This document shows positions 11,601 through 18,925 of a stretch of DNA of 64,000 nt, in pieces. Made by a program: the position numbers and the translations under genes. The stretch is from Serripes groenlandicus (taxonomy: Eukaryota; Mollusca; Bivalvia; Cardiida; Cardiidae), in contig JASEVX010000007.1 of the NCBI GenBank assembly GCA_031761405.1, forward strand, positions 61,019,062 through 61,083,061, in the 5' to 3' direction. Numbering within the stretch: position 1 is the first letter of the stretch; every line of letters begins with the position of its first letter. Under the pieces are notes generated by a model, which had not been told where the DNA came from, did not search any database, and was given only the letters and a program-made list of their open reading frames with translations.

Positions 11601-14599
11601 GTAACCACACCAGACTTATTCCCGACCATAACCGCAGCGCCATCAGTGCTGACACCTCGTAACTTTGACACATCAATGTGTTTTTCATCAATCATTTTCA
11701 TCAGAGCTGCAAAGATGCTGTCTGCATTTGCCCTTTCAAGCTGAGCTATACCAAGAAAGTAAGTTGAGGGATGAACTTGACCATAAGAATCCGTTTCCAA
11801 TATCCTGATATAAACAATCATGTTCTGATGGACCGAAACATCAGTTGACTCATCTAGCATTAAACTGAAACCATTTGACATTTTGACCTTTTCTACTAAA
11901 TCAACCTCCAATACATGAGCAACAGAGACCAAGAAATCAGAAATACTGGAGTTATGACCATACGTAGTATGACTATCAACCACCAAGTTACTAAACTGTT
12001 GGGCTCCCTGCAAAAAATTAAACGAATCATTAAAACCAATTCCTGATCCATCAAGAAGTGGTATAAAGGATAGGAACAGATTAGATTGCAATGTTGCAAT
12101 AATCTAATCATTTCCTGAACTATATTCCACTTAATCTCTTTAACTGGATAATGTTAACCATACGACTTCAAAAATGTCATCTACAAATATGGAAAATATC
12201 TATTAAAATTTATTGTAGGTATAATTACTATTAAAATGTAAACTGTTCAGTTGAAAACAAAGGGGCAAGTATGGAAAATAGTTTTTTTTAGAGGCAGTGT
12301 CTTAAACAAAAGTCATAGTTACCTGGTCTAAACAGAGTTGGTTAAGTGCAGGAACTAGAACCAATGGTATATCATTTTTAGCAGCAAAATACAGGTTCTT
12401 CATGGCCGATGTAATTGCAGACTCACTCTTGCTCAATGCAGAGACTCGAGCAGTTTCCATCTGTCTTGATGCAGTACCAGCTGACATAGCATGGACATGT
12501 TCTAAAAAAATTAAAAAGAAATGTTAACATTTTTTCCTGACTGTAAACTGAATAGTGTATTCCTATAAAACCTTTGACTTTTGAAAATCATGATATAACT
12601 CATCAAGAAACATTTTCCTTTAAATTTTACAGAATGTTTTCAATGTAATTTAGATATCAAGACTTGAAGTGATGTAAATTAATTTATAGGCAATTACCTT
12701 TGTTTTTGGCATGTTTAGTCACAGACTCTTTCTTCAGAACAAAGCAACCAGTTGTGAAACTATTAGAAATCTGACATTTCAAACAGACATCACAGTACAT
12801 GGCTTTTACATTTGATTCATATCTTAACCAGCTATTTCCATTTTTCCAAGTCTCTTTGAACAGTCGAGTTTCAGATATTTTAACTTTCTTAGCGGGTGGA
12901 AAATCCACGGACTCAAGAGATCGCTTAGCCATTCTTAGAATTTCTAAAGTCTGACTGACATTTTAAAAAAACTACGGGTCTTATATACAGCCTTGTCGGT
13001 ACTTCAAACATACTGGGATATATTTTTAAACAATGTAAAGTTTGTAGCTATATCTAAAAATACCCCTGAAAGACAAAATGTTCACAAACAGCTACAAACA
13101 GCTACAAAAATGCGAGAGAAAAAAACGGTTTGCACTGTAATTAAAGTATTAAACTTTCCCGTTAAAGACATCTAATTAAATCTCGCATTAACGTATAATT
13201 GATACATAACACGATGCCGATATACACAGGAACGTGTCATCGCTGACAAACTTACCGATTAACAGATAAACTGATCGACAAGGTGTGAAAAACAACGATT
13301 ATCGTATCGTAAAGCTATCGGACATCGATAAACAATGCTGGTACTCGCTACACGCGTTGACTGATAAAGCTGTATCGTTGAATGCGGGAACCAGTCAAAA
13401 TGGCCGACTCGTTTCGATCGAAAGTTGATGTAAATAGGTTGGCGCCAGCCATTTTCGCCGAATCTTATTTTCTAGCGCCACTTTCTTATTTCTAGCGCCA
13501 TTGGCGCCGTTTGCGAAGCCCAGCGTGAACCCTGCAATAACAACGTTCTAGTCTGATGTATACATGACCTGGAAATGCGAGTTAAAACAACAACTAACAA
13601 AACCCCGAAGCAAGTGAAGAAATTATCAGGTTAACCGAATAACCGGTTAGATGATTATATGATTAACTGGTTATTAATATCGGTAACCATTGACATCCCT
13701 AAAAATTAAATTGATTTAAAGTTCCTCACCTGTGTCATCTCCGACACAGGTGAGGAAGTCCCTGTGTTTTGACTATATGAGTTCCTCTGACCCTAAGCCG
13801 GAAAAAGAAAAGGCTCAGAGGGTCAGAGAAGTCTCGGATTAGTTTTCATAGAAATTCAAATGAGTGTATACCTTCACCAGAATGCATCTATAATATATAC
13901 CTGTAAGATGATTTTGTATGACGTTGAGGTTAAATTGAGAGTAAATGTGTATAGGATGCACTTGAATTGATTGATATGATCATATCTAGTAAGTTGACCT
14001 AGTTTTAAAGTGAAAGTAGAGTCTGAAAAACCAGTTGCGTCCCAGCCCGATTTCGTCCATAATGACAGTAACCATTTTCGCAGGGTGAATACATGACTTC
14101 CCATTTACTTTGGAAAATGTCAAAGCTGAGAGGTTACTCGGTTCAATAATATAGGGTGTTCTACCTGAGAAACACTTAGAAATGGAGAGTTGAAACTGGT
14201 TGATTTACATGGAAAGAGACAAGAGAAAGGAATTTATTTGGTCACAGGTGTATTGTGACCTCAAAGATCATGAAATTGCTCTAATTTATGATTACCGTTT
14301 TCATTGGGTGGTGGATACGCCTCGTATGTCCCATAAATATCGTTTTTCAGCGTGTTTTTGAGGACAGTATTTTCTGATAAATAATTGTTTATCTTCGAAA
14401 CGTCAAACGGGCTCTTCTCCAACAGCATTACCACGTCTTCATTGTTTAGCCGTCCGTGCAATGTTACGGTTTTACATCGAGCATTTTCAGCCAAAACTTT
14501 ATCTAACACAACACCCTTCAAATTCTGTAAAACTGGGGGCGTTTCTTCGTCGAGTTTTATCTTTTTAGCCGGCACCTCTGTATTTGATTCTGGCTCCAT
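5413..14599 (-). CDS. DCPS: Scavenger mRNA-decapping enzyme DcpS (4 coding exons)
   Basis: DcpS hydrolyses the m7GpppN cap left after 3'-5' mRNA decay and belongs to the HIT superfamily. The exons are 14599..14296, 9635..9490, 8098..7874 and 5697..5413. All junctions are GT-AG and their phases match (304+146+225+285 nt = 960 nt, 319 residues; human DcpS is 337). Residues 24-102 form the N-terminal swapped domain, with [13 protein letters not shown] matching the family. [13 protein letters not shown] starts at 151 and [16 protein letters not shown] lies in exon 3. The HIT triad is in HFHVHF (H251, H253, H255, the middle His being the expected nucleophile). [10 protein letters not shown] and GADRAHLL are typical of DcpS. 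The start is set at the ATG at 14599; the frame stays open upstream but without another ATG. Introns are 1.3-4.7 kb and repeat-filled. Confidence 0.93.
5734..5964 (+). mobile_element. TTAA MITE, full-length copy
   Basis: It is TTAA-bounded on both sides and 231 bp long including both TTAA. The left end is CCCTTTCCCTCATATAGACG, with the GCAGCAGACAGC subterminal repeat, a central hairpin GAAATTGCTC-AAAAC-GAGCAATTTC and a right end TCGTATGAGGGAAAAGGG. It lies in DCPS intron 3. Confidence 0.85.
6170..7225. repeat. Tandem-core dispersed repeat, about 6 diverged units
   Basis: It begins near ACAAGAGGAACATGATGGCC and ends TTAGGTGAGCTAAAAA. Between these lie imperfect units of about 130-150 bp carrying GGGGCATAATTTGAACAATC, CACACCAAATATCTAAGCTC and TTTTCCCTATATATCTC. 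Both terminal modules recur in other tandem-core repeats of this window. It lies in DCPS intron 3 and no coding is visible. Confidence 0.6.
7644..7849 (+). mobile_element. TTAA MITE with deleted left end
   Basis: TTAACCC is followed directly by TGACGCCTCTGCAGCAG, so about 23 bp of the left terminus are missing. The rest is intact to GGGGGAAAGGGTTAA. The central hairpin has ACAC on one side and GTGC on the other. Confidence 0.75.
7874..8098 (-). CDS. DCPS: DCPS coding exon 3 (residues 151-225)
   Basis: This 225-nt, phase 0-0 exon begins [17 protein letters not shown] and includes [25 protein letters not shown] and [17 protein letters not shown], all conserved DcpS blocks. The donor is CTA|GTAAGA. 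TTAA MITEs end 25 bp downstream of the donor (7849) and begin 29 bp upstream of the acceptor (8127). Confidence 0.92.
8127..8360 (+). mobile_element. TTAA MITE, right end eroded
   Basis: The left end is intact (TTAACCCTTTCCCTCATATA). The right end reads TTGTATGAGGGAAA and then departs from the family without TTAA. It lies in DCPS intron 2, 29 bp upstream of the exon 3 acceptor. Confidence 0.75.
8380..9135. other. Degraded repeats in DCPS intron 2
   Basis: This holds a TTAA-MITE fragment beginning TAACCCTTTCCCAAGAAG, a SINE body fragment (CCAGTTCACATAACCATG near 8577), and a repeat containing GGCCATGATGGCCCTGGATT near 8945 that matches the start of the repeat at 6170. No exon signal was seen. 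Confidence 0.45.
9136..9421 (-). mobile_element. Older-type TTAA MITE
   Basis: The left end is CTAACCCTTTCCAACATCCA (TTAA mutated to CTAA) and the right end is GTTGGAAAGGGTTAA. Its interior follows the older subfamily (GATGCAGACAACTTTGAAAAC, GTTGAAATC, GCAATTTCTCCTTTTGCC), with an extra insertion near 9330. Confidence 0.6.
9490..9635 (-). CDS. DCPS: DCPS coding exon 2 (residues 102-150)
   Basis: It has a TTTCAG acceptor and a CAG|GTATAC donor. It encodes [13 protein letters not shown] and [16 protein letters not shown], matching the family segment just before the WVYNIL motif. It enters in phase 2 and leaves in phase 0. Confidence 0.9.
10017..10640. repeat. Diverged tandem units with GCATGCAAAACTTTAACC
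   Basis: About four units of 120-170 bp each contain GAAGTTTCAA, GTTACTGAGATAT, TTGCATGCAAAACTTTAACC and a GGGCATAATT-like end. Similar units occur at 62297-62690. They lie inside the left part of the outer hAT-like element. Confidence 0.55.
10715..13534 (-). mobile_element. Inner hAT transposon with transposase remnant
   Basis: The terminal inverted repeat is CAGGGTTCACCCTGG on the left and, reversed, CAGGGTTCACGCTGGGC on the right. The right flank is CAATAACA. The left flank reads CAATAACAGGGTT, so the same 8-mer is present if one CA at the junction was lost. Subterminal GGCGCCA-type motifs occur on both sides. The minus strand carries the broken transposase. Confidence 0.75.
11061..12932 (-). 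pseudogene. hAT-family transposase, internally deleted
   Basis: The minus-strand pieces join as exon I 12932..12698, exon II 12501..12323 and exon III 12007..11372, with GT-AG junctions and matching phases, giving 349 codons before a stop. Exon I has a KR-rich start and a C-x2-C zinc-finger-like segment ([10 protein letters not shown], later HAKNK). Exon III has the hAT catalytic blocks [19 protein letters not shown] and the C-x2-H motif [10 protein letters not shown]. At RFKEV the frame stops. A second segment in another frame (about 11376..11061) carries the C-terminal dimerisation block [20 protein letters not shown]. The segment normally between these blocks is missing, so this is an internal deletion plus frameshift. 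The product would be inactive. Confidence 0.82.
13722..13757. repeat. Perfect 15-bp hairpin
   Basis: TTCCTCACCTGTGTC pairs exactly with GACACAGGTGAGGAA across a 6-nt ATCTCC loop. It lies just outside the outer hAT-like element, in DCPS intron 1. No terminal T-run follows and no function is assigned. Confidence 0.6.
13784..13829. repeat. Second, imperfect hairpin
   Basis: CCTCTGACCCT pairs with AGGGTCAGAG, with an inner AGCC/GGCT pairing around an A-rich loop. It is 27 bp from the perfect hairpin. The two may be decayed halves of one palindromic repeat. Confidence 0.4.
14296..14599 (-). CDS. DCPS: DCPS coding exon 1 (residues 1-102)
   Basis: It starts [15 protein letters not shown], a Lys-rich segment that fits the nuclear-localisation-like N-terminus of DcpS. 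It ends after one base of codon 102 at a GTAATC donor, and exon 2 supplies the remaining two bases, giving Ala. Confidence 0.88.
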
Positions 14600-14868
14600 T
14601 TTTTCAATGCGACTATTTCCCGAATTCTCCTTTGTAGAGAGTATTCGTATTGGGAATGGGCTAAAACCCAAAAACCATTACACCAAATCGCAAATTGCAC
14701 AAACATCTAAAAACTATTTTAAAACTCTCTTTATCTTGTACGTGAAAAACTTCTTGAAAAATAAAGATTTAAAAATATATATTAAGCTGTGAAAAACTTT
14801 GACAGGCGAAAAGGGGGTATTGTTGCTTAGCCGAACAGCCAAATGCTAAAAATAGCCACATTAAACCA

Positions 14869-15128
14869 TTAACCCTTTCATACATATAACACATTGGCAG
14901 CAGACGACTTTGAAACCATCTAGTTAAAAATGTCAAAACACTTTTAATAAAAGATTTATTATTGAATAGAGTTGAAAACATTGTGTCAAAAGGAGAAATT
15001 ACTCATTATTAGAGCACTATTTCCTTTGGTCACAATTTTTTAAATAGTTGTCTAATTGAGCAGGGACCATGTATTACATGTATATATTGTCCCTAGCTTG
15101 AGATACATCTGCAAGTGGGCAGGGTTAA
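14869..15128 (-). mobile_element. Older-type TTAA MITE sharing its TTAA with the next
   Basis: It is bounded by TTAACCCTTTCATACATATA on the left and GTGGGCAGGGTTAA on the right. Its right TTAA (15125-15128) is also the left TTAA of the neighbouring copy, so the two insertions sit back to back at one target site. Confidence 0.7.
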
Positions 15129-15353
15129 CCCTTTCCCTCATACAACAATTCTGCAGCAGACGACTTTGAACGTATTTTGTTAAAACCGAAAATATCTATA
15201 ATTGAATAGATAACCTATGACTAAAAGTGGAAAACATTGTGGCAAAAGGAGAAATTGCACAAAACGTGCAATTTCTCCTTTTGTCACTATGTTTTCAAAA
15301 AGCCGTCTGCTGCAGGAGGCGTCCGAAAGCGTTTATATGAGGGAAAAGGTTAA
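15125..15353 (-). mobile_element. TTAA MITE, full length, GCAC/GTGC hairpin variant
   Basis: The left end is TTAACCCTTTCCCTCATACA and the right end is TATATGAGGGAAAAGGTTAA. The central hairpin reads TTGCAC-AAAAC-GTGCAA, with both arms changed relative to the common TTGCTC/GAGCAA form. Confidence 0.85.
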
Positions 15354-15388
15354 ACAGAAGGAACATAAATGCAAATTTTGACTTGCTT

Positions 15389-15620
15389 TTAACCCTTTTC
15401 CTCATACTGACACTTTCTGACGCCTCTTCAGCAGACAGCTTTTTGAAAACATGTCGACAAAAGAAAAAATTGCTCAAAACGAGCAATTTTCTCCTTTTGC
15501 CACAATCTTTTCAACTTTTCTTCAGTAATTATTCCTTCAATTATAGGGAATTTCCATGTTTTTGCCTAGATGTTTTCTGAATCATCTGCAGCAGATTTGT
15601 TGTATGTGGGAAAGGGTTAA
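15389..15620 (+). mobile_element. TTAA MITE, full length, chimeric type
   Basis: The left half is of the young type (CTCATACTGACACTTTCTGA). The right half is of the older type (CAGCAGATTTGTTGTATGTG, then GGAAAGGGTTAA), which suggests recombination or gene conversion between subfamilies. Confidence 0.75.
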
Positions 15621-15689
15621 GAATGGTTGCCTTTCTTGTTTTTTTGTTACCGTACCCCCCTTTCTATGGTGCCAAAATGAGTATGCCAT

Positions 15690-15770
15690 TGTGGAGCGGC
15701 CAATCCCGAGTGGTTAACAACGTGGGACGTCTGTCCATTTGGCTGCGAGTTTGAATACAGATTTTCTCAG
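15690..15770 (+). repeat. tRNA-like SINE head fragment
   Basis: It reads CCCGAGTGGTTAACAACGTG (box A-like), then an anticodon-arm-like GGACGTCTGTCC, then GGCTGCGAGTTTGAATAC (box B-like). No 3' body or target duplication was found. Confidence 0.4.
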
Positions 15771-15937
15771 ATCTATATTATTTAACAATTTCTCCTTTTA
15801 CAATTTTGTTTTCAACTCTTTCAAAAAAATTATACTTTCATTTTAAGAGATTTTTCAGATTTTTTGCCAAGACAGTTTTCAAAGTTACAGCTGCTAAATT
15901 GTTGTTTGTGGGAAAGGGTTACATAAATGTAACTGGA

Positions 15938-16144
15938 GTAGAAGACAGAGGAAGAGCGTCGGCCTCTTGTACCAAAGATACCGGTTTGAATCCTGTGATG
16001 AGTGGCTTCTGCCTTTGGGTTTTTTTCCACACAAACGGCGCGAGTACTGGTTAAGTATCCAGGAATCAGACATCGAGCGTGATTAATACATTGTATAAGC
16101 TTACTGTTTGATTTGAATCGATGTAAAATAAATAAGTTCAAACT
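15938..16144 (+). repeat. tRNA-derived SINE, family B, with 12-bp target duplication
   Basis: AATGTAACTGGA stands on both sides (15926-15937 and 16145-16156). The element has a box B GGTTTGAATCC, a body with GATGAGTGGCTTCTGCC and GGCGCGAGTACTGG, and an A/T-rich 3' tail. It matches 80-225, and its 3' part matches a fragment near 55870-55905. It inserted just after a decayed MITE end. Confidence 0.8.
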
Positions 16145-16450
16145 AATGTAACTGGAAATAAATCAGTGACCAAACAATGAAGGATAAAATTTGTAAATAC
16201 ATGTAGTTTTATTTTTTCCTTTTGGCAAATTAGTTAAAATATAAAACACATCTTTATGTGCTTATAGACAACAAAAAAATGTCGTCTATGCAAGTTAAAC
16301 ACATTTCATTCATTTTTTATAGAACAGCAACAGTCTTTACAAACATTAGGGAGAAATTGCTCAAAACAACTCTTCATCAAAATGATCATGTCTTTCCTCA
16401 GATGTTTGTAAGGAGCAGATGTCCCAAAGATGTAATTTGAGGTATAAGGA

Positions 16451-16618
16451 TTAACTGTTTTCCACCTGCAGACATGTCTGATGCATCTGCAGCAGACGAA
16501 TATTGAAAACATTTCTCCTTTTGCCATAATGTTTCTTTTTAAATCTACACAACAATTATTTTTGACTAGATGTTTTCTAAGTTGTCTGCTGCAGATGTGC
16601 TTTGTGGAAAAGGGTTAA
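16451..16618 (+). mobile_element. Short TTAA MITE derivative
   Basis: TTAACTGTTTTCCACCTGCA on the left and GTGGAAAAGGGTTAA on the right, with an internal deletion removing the central hairpin's left arm. Its right TTAA (16615-16618) is shared with the next full-length copy. Confidence 0.6.
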
Positions 16619-16844
16619 CCCTTTCCCTCATATAGACGCTTTCTGACGCCTCTGCAGCAGACAGCTTTTTGAAAACGTGGTGACAATAGAAGAAATTGCT
16701 CAAAACAAGCAATTTCTCCTTTTGTCACCATGTTTTCAACTCTATTAAATTATTGTTCTTTTATTTAAAAGGACTTTCTGTGCTTTTTCTTAGACGTTTT
16801 CAAAGTCGTCTGCTGCAGATTTGTTGTATATGGGAAAGGGTTAA
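16615..16844 (+). mobile_element. TTAA MITE, full length
   Basis: The left end is TTAACCCTTTCCCTCATATA, the central hairpin is GCTCAAAACAAGC, and the right end is GTATATGGGAAAGGGTTAA. It is 230 bp long and stands back to back with 16451-16618. Confidence 0.82.
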
Positions 16845-16849
16845 ACACA

Positions 16850-17530
16850 GGACACAACTAATGTGATAATATATAACAGTCAACGTTCAACATTATAAAA
16901 CAAAAAAAACAATTTGATACAACCGTTACACACAGTATAAACAATTTTATAAAAACAAAACATGTAGTATAACTAATAAGGTACATTAATATCATACAAT
17001 CTGAATATGTTCATAGATACAGACATGTAGATAGATATTCTTTATATTTTGTATCTTTAACTTTGCGTAGTATCTAGTTACATTAAAAAAAGTATATACA
17101 TATTTTAACAAAGTCATGAATGATCTATAAGTATAAATTCACAGAGGGTCCTTCTATTTGTAAACATTTAACCCTTTCCCTAAAAACAGACATATTTTGG
17201 CAGTGTTGCAGCAGGATTCATTGTGAGAAAAATATTGCACAATTTCTACTATCAATCTCCACAATGTTTGAACTTCTTACCATAATTATATTTCCAATTG
17301 TTCAGATGTTTAAATTGTTGCATACAATTTCATATCAGTTTCGGTTAAGCAAGGTTTCTCCACGAAGAGTTTGACTGCCCAACAGGCAACTGTCATCTGT
17401 TTTGGACACATGTGATAAAAGAAGCAATCAAATGTAGCATTAATTAAGTAAACTGAAATATCAAGTTTTGTTACATAATTGAAAACATTGTGTGAAAAAA
17501 AATCATCAGAAGTCGTCTGTGTCAGGGAAA
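16850..17530. other. AT-rich sequence and one decayed MITE
   Basis: It is A/T-rich with no coding signal. From about 17168 there is a decayed TTAA-MITE (TTAACCCTTTCCCTAAAAAC, then GCAGTGTTGCAGCAGGATTC). Nothing else was recognised. Confidence 0.4.
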
Positions 17531-17748
17531 GTCATATAGACACTTTTTGACGCCTTTGCAGCAGACGGCTTTTTGAAAACATAGTGACAAAAGAAGAAAT
17601 TGCTCAAAACGAGCAATTTATCCTTTTGCCACAATGTTTTCCACTTTAACTCATAGGTTATCCATTCAATTATAGAGATTTTCTACTTTTTTACAAAATA
17701 AGTTCAAAGTTGTCTGCTGCAGAATTGTCGTATAAGGGAAAGGGTTAA
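17531..17748 (+). mobile_element. TTAA MITE, left terminus lost
   Basis: It begins CATATAGACACTTTTTGACG without CCCTTT and is otherwise intact to TATAAGGGAAAGGGTTAA. Confidence 0.75.
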
Positions 17749-18060
17749 CTAAACAAGGCCGAGTTCGGGCCAATGACCATGGTAATTTTGCCGTTGAATG
17801 ATGACCCAACGATACATATCTGACAAAGTTTCAGAAAAATTCGACTAGTGGAGACAAATGTAATGAGACACTCTCATGAAGATTGGATGAACAAAATGGC
17901 CTCTATAGTCAATGTAAACCAAGGTAAAGTTACCTAACCAAGGCCGACTTCTGGCCAATGACCATGGTAATTTTACCGTTGAATGATGACCCAACAATAC
18001 ATCTGACAAAGTTTCAGAAAAATTCAACTAGTGGTTGCTGAGTTATAAAGGTTTGCAAAA
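17749..18060. repeat. Direct repeat pair, about 180-bp period
   Basis: The block containing GGCCAATGACCATGGTAATT, GAATGATGACCCAAC and GACAAAGTTTCAGAAAAATT occurs at about 17755 and again at about 17936, with few differences. It is a short tandem-core dispersed repeat lacking the terminal modules seen elsewhere. Confidence 0.6.
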
Positions 18061-18528
18061 GTGGCCATCGCCAGAAAAGTGACTGATATGCCTCACTCCA
18101 CATTCGTGACGAGACAAAAAGTTGAAAACTGCTCAAAAGGAGCAATTTCTCCTATGCCACAATGTTTTAATCTTTTTTTCCAGTAATTATGTTATTATTT
18201 ATTGGGGTTTACGCCGCTTTCAACAATATTTTCCAGTAATTATGTCTAAATTCATAGATATTTGATGTGTTTTTGCCTAGATAATTTCAAGATCGTCTGC
18301 TAAAGATTTGATGTATGTGGGAACTGGGAAAGGGTTAAACTTATATTTACAAAGAGTTTCCATATTTTTGCCAAGATGTTTCAAAAAGTTCTCCGGTGCA
18401 GATTTATTTGATGTATGTGGGATAGGGTTAACTCTAGTTCTCTAGTAAGTTAAAAAAATATCACACAAAATATTGTTCCATCAATATTTCAAACTAATTT
18501 CCAAAATAATGCTGCTGATTTTCAATTT
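18061..18528. other. Decayed MITE and SINE-tail fragments
   Basis: Contains a decayed TTAA-MITE (GAGCAATTTCTCCTATGCCAC, with a right end GGGAAAGGGTTAA near 18338), a SINE 3' fragment (TTATTGGGGTTTACGCCGC near 18198), and a further MITE right end near 18425. TTTATT at 18403-18408 is AATAAA on the minus strand and could be a polyadenylation signal for the SSUH2-like gene, 370 bp past its stop; this is a weak guess. Confidence 0.4.
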
Positions 18529-18724
18529 CCTTTGCAGCAGACGGCTTTTTGAAAACATAGTGACAAAAGAAGATATTGCAAAAAACGTGCAATTTCTTCT
18601 TTTGCCACAATGTTTTCTACTTTTTGTCATAGGTTATCCATTCAATTATGGAGATTTTCTATTTTTTGACAAAATACGTTCAAAGTCATCTGCTGCAGAA
18701 TTGCCGTATGAGGGAAAGGGTTAA
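18529..18724 (+). mobile_element. TTAA MITE, left-truncated, GTGC variant
   Basis: It begins at CTTTGCAGCAGACGG and runs to CCGTATGAGGGAAAGGGTTAA. It has the diagnostic subfamily changes CTTTTTGTCATAGG and ATTATGGAGATT. It lies 55 bp downstream of the SSUH2-like stop codon, so it is probably in the 3' UTR. Confidence 0.75.
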
Positions 18725-18778
18725 ATGTTCAAAGCAGATCACACTTAAAATCTGAAAATACTGTATCAGGTAACCAGT

Positions 18779-18925
18779 TTAGAGAAGATTGCATCCGCAG
18801 CAGCATTGCTGAGGGTAGGTTGGTGCGTAGACTTTTTTCTCGAAACCGTACACGAAGAAATCCAAGTCTTGGTCATTCCATTTATAAAACGCTTGTGTCA
18901 CTGGTATTACTCTCACCCTGTGTTT
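18779..18925 (-). CDS. SSUH2: SSUH2-like terminal exon 12
   Basis: It encodes [20 protein letters not shown], then [19 protein letters not shown] and CCCGCNLL before TAA (18781-18779). The YG....VYA..YP..CCCGC pattern is the signature of the SSUH2 C-terminus. Confidence 0.92.
   Translation of the reverse strand, partial: KHRVRVIPVTQAFYKWNDQDLDFFVYGFEKKVYAPTYPQQCCCGCNLL

Larger units (their letters stand above)
9670..13701. mobile_element. Outer hAT-like element (interrupted by another hAT)
   Basis: Inverted termini TAGGGATGTCAAC/T-GTTA lie at 9670 and, reversed, at 13701. Both are followed by AT-rich subterminal sequence with further inverted similarity. The flanking 8-mers agree at 6 of 8 positions, as for an old duplication. 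Its own sequence is about 1.2 kb; the rest is the inner element. No coding was recognised in the outer part. Confidence 0.6.

Noticed and set aside
14600..14671. N-terminal extension of DCPS exon 1 (GFSPFPIRILSTKEN)
   Set aside because: It is open only from a TTG; there is no ATG, and DcpS homology begins after MEPES.
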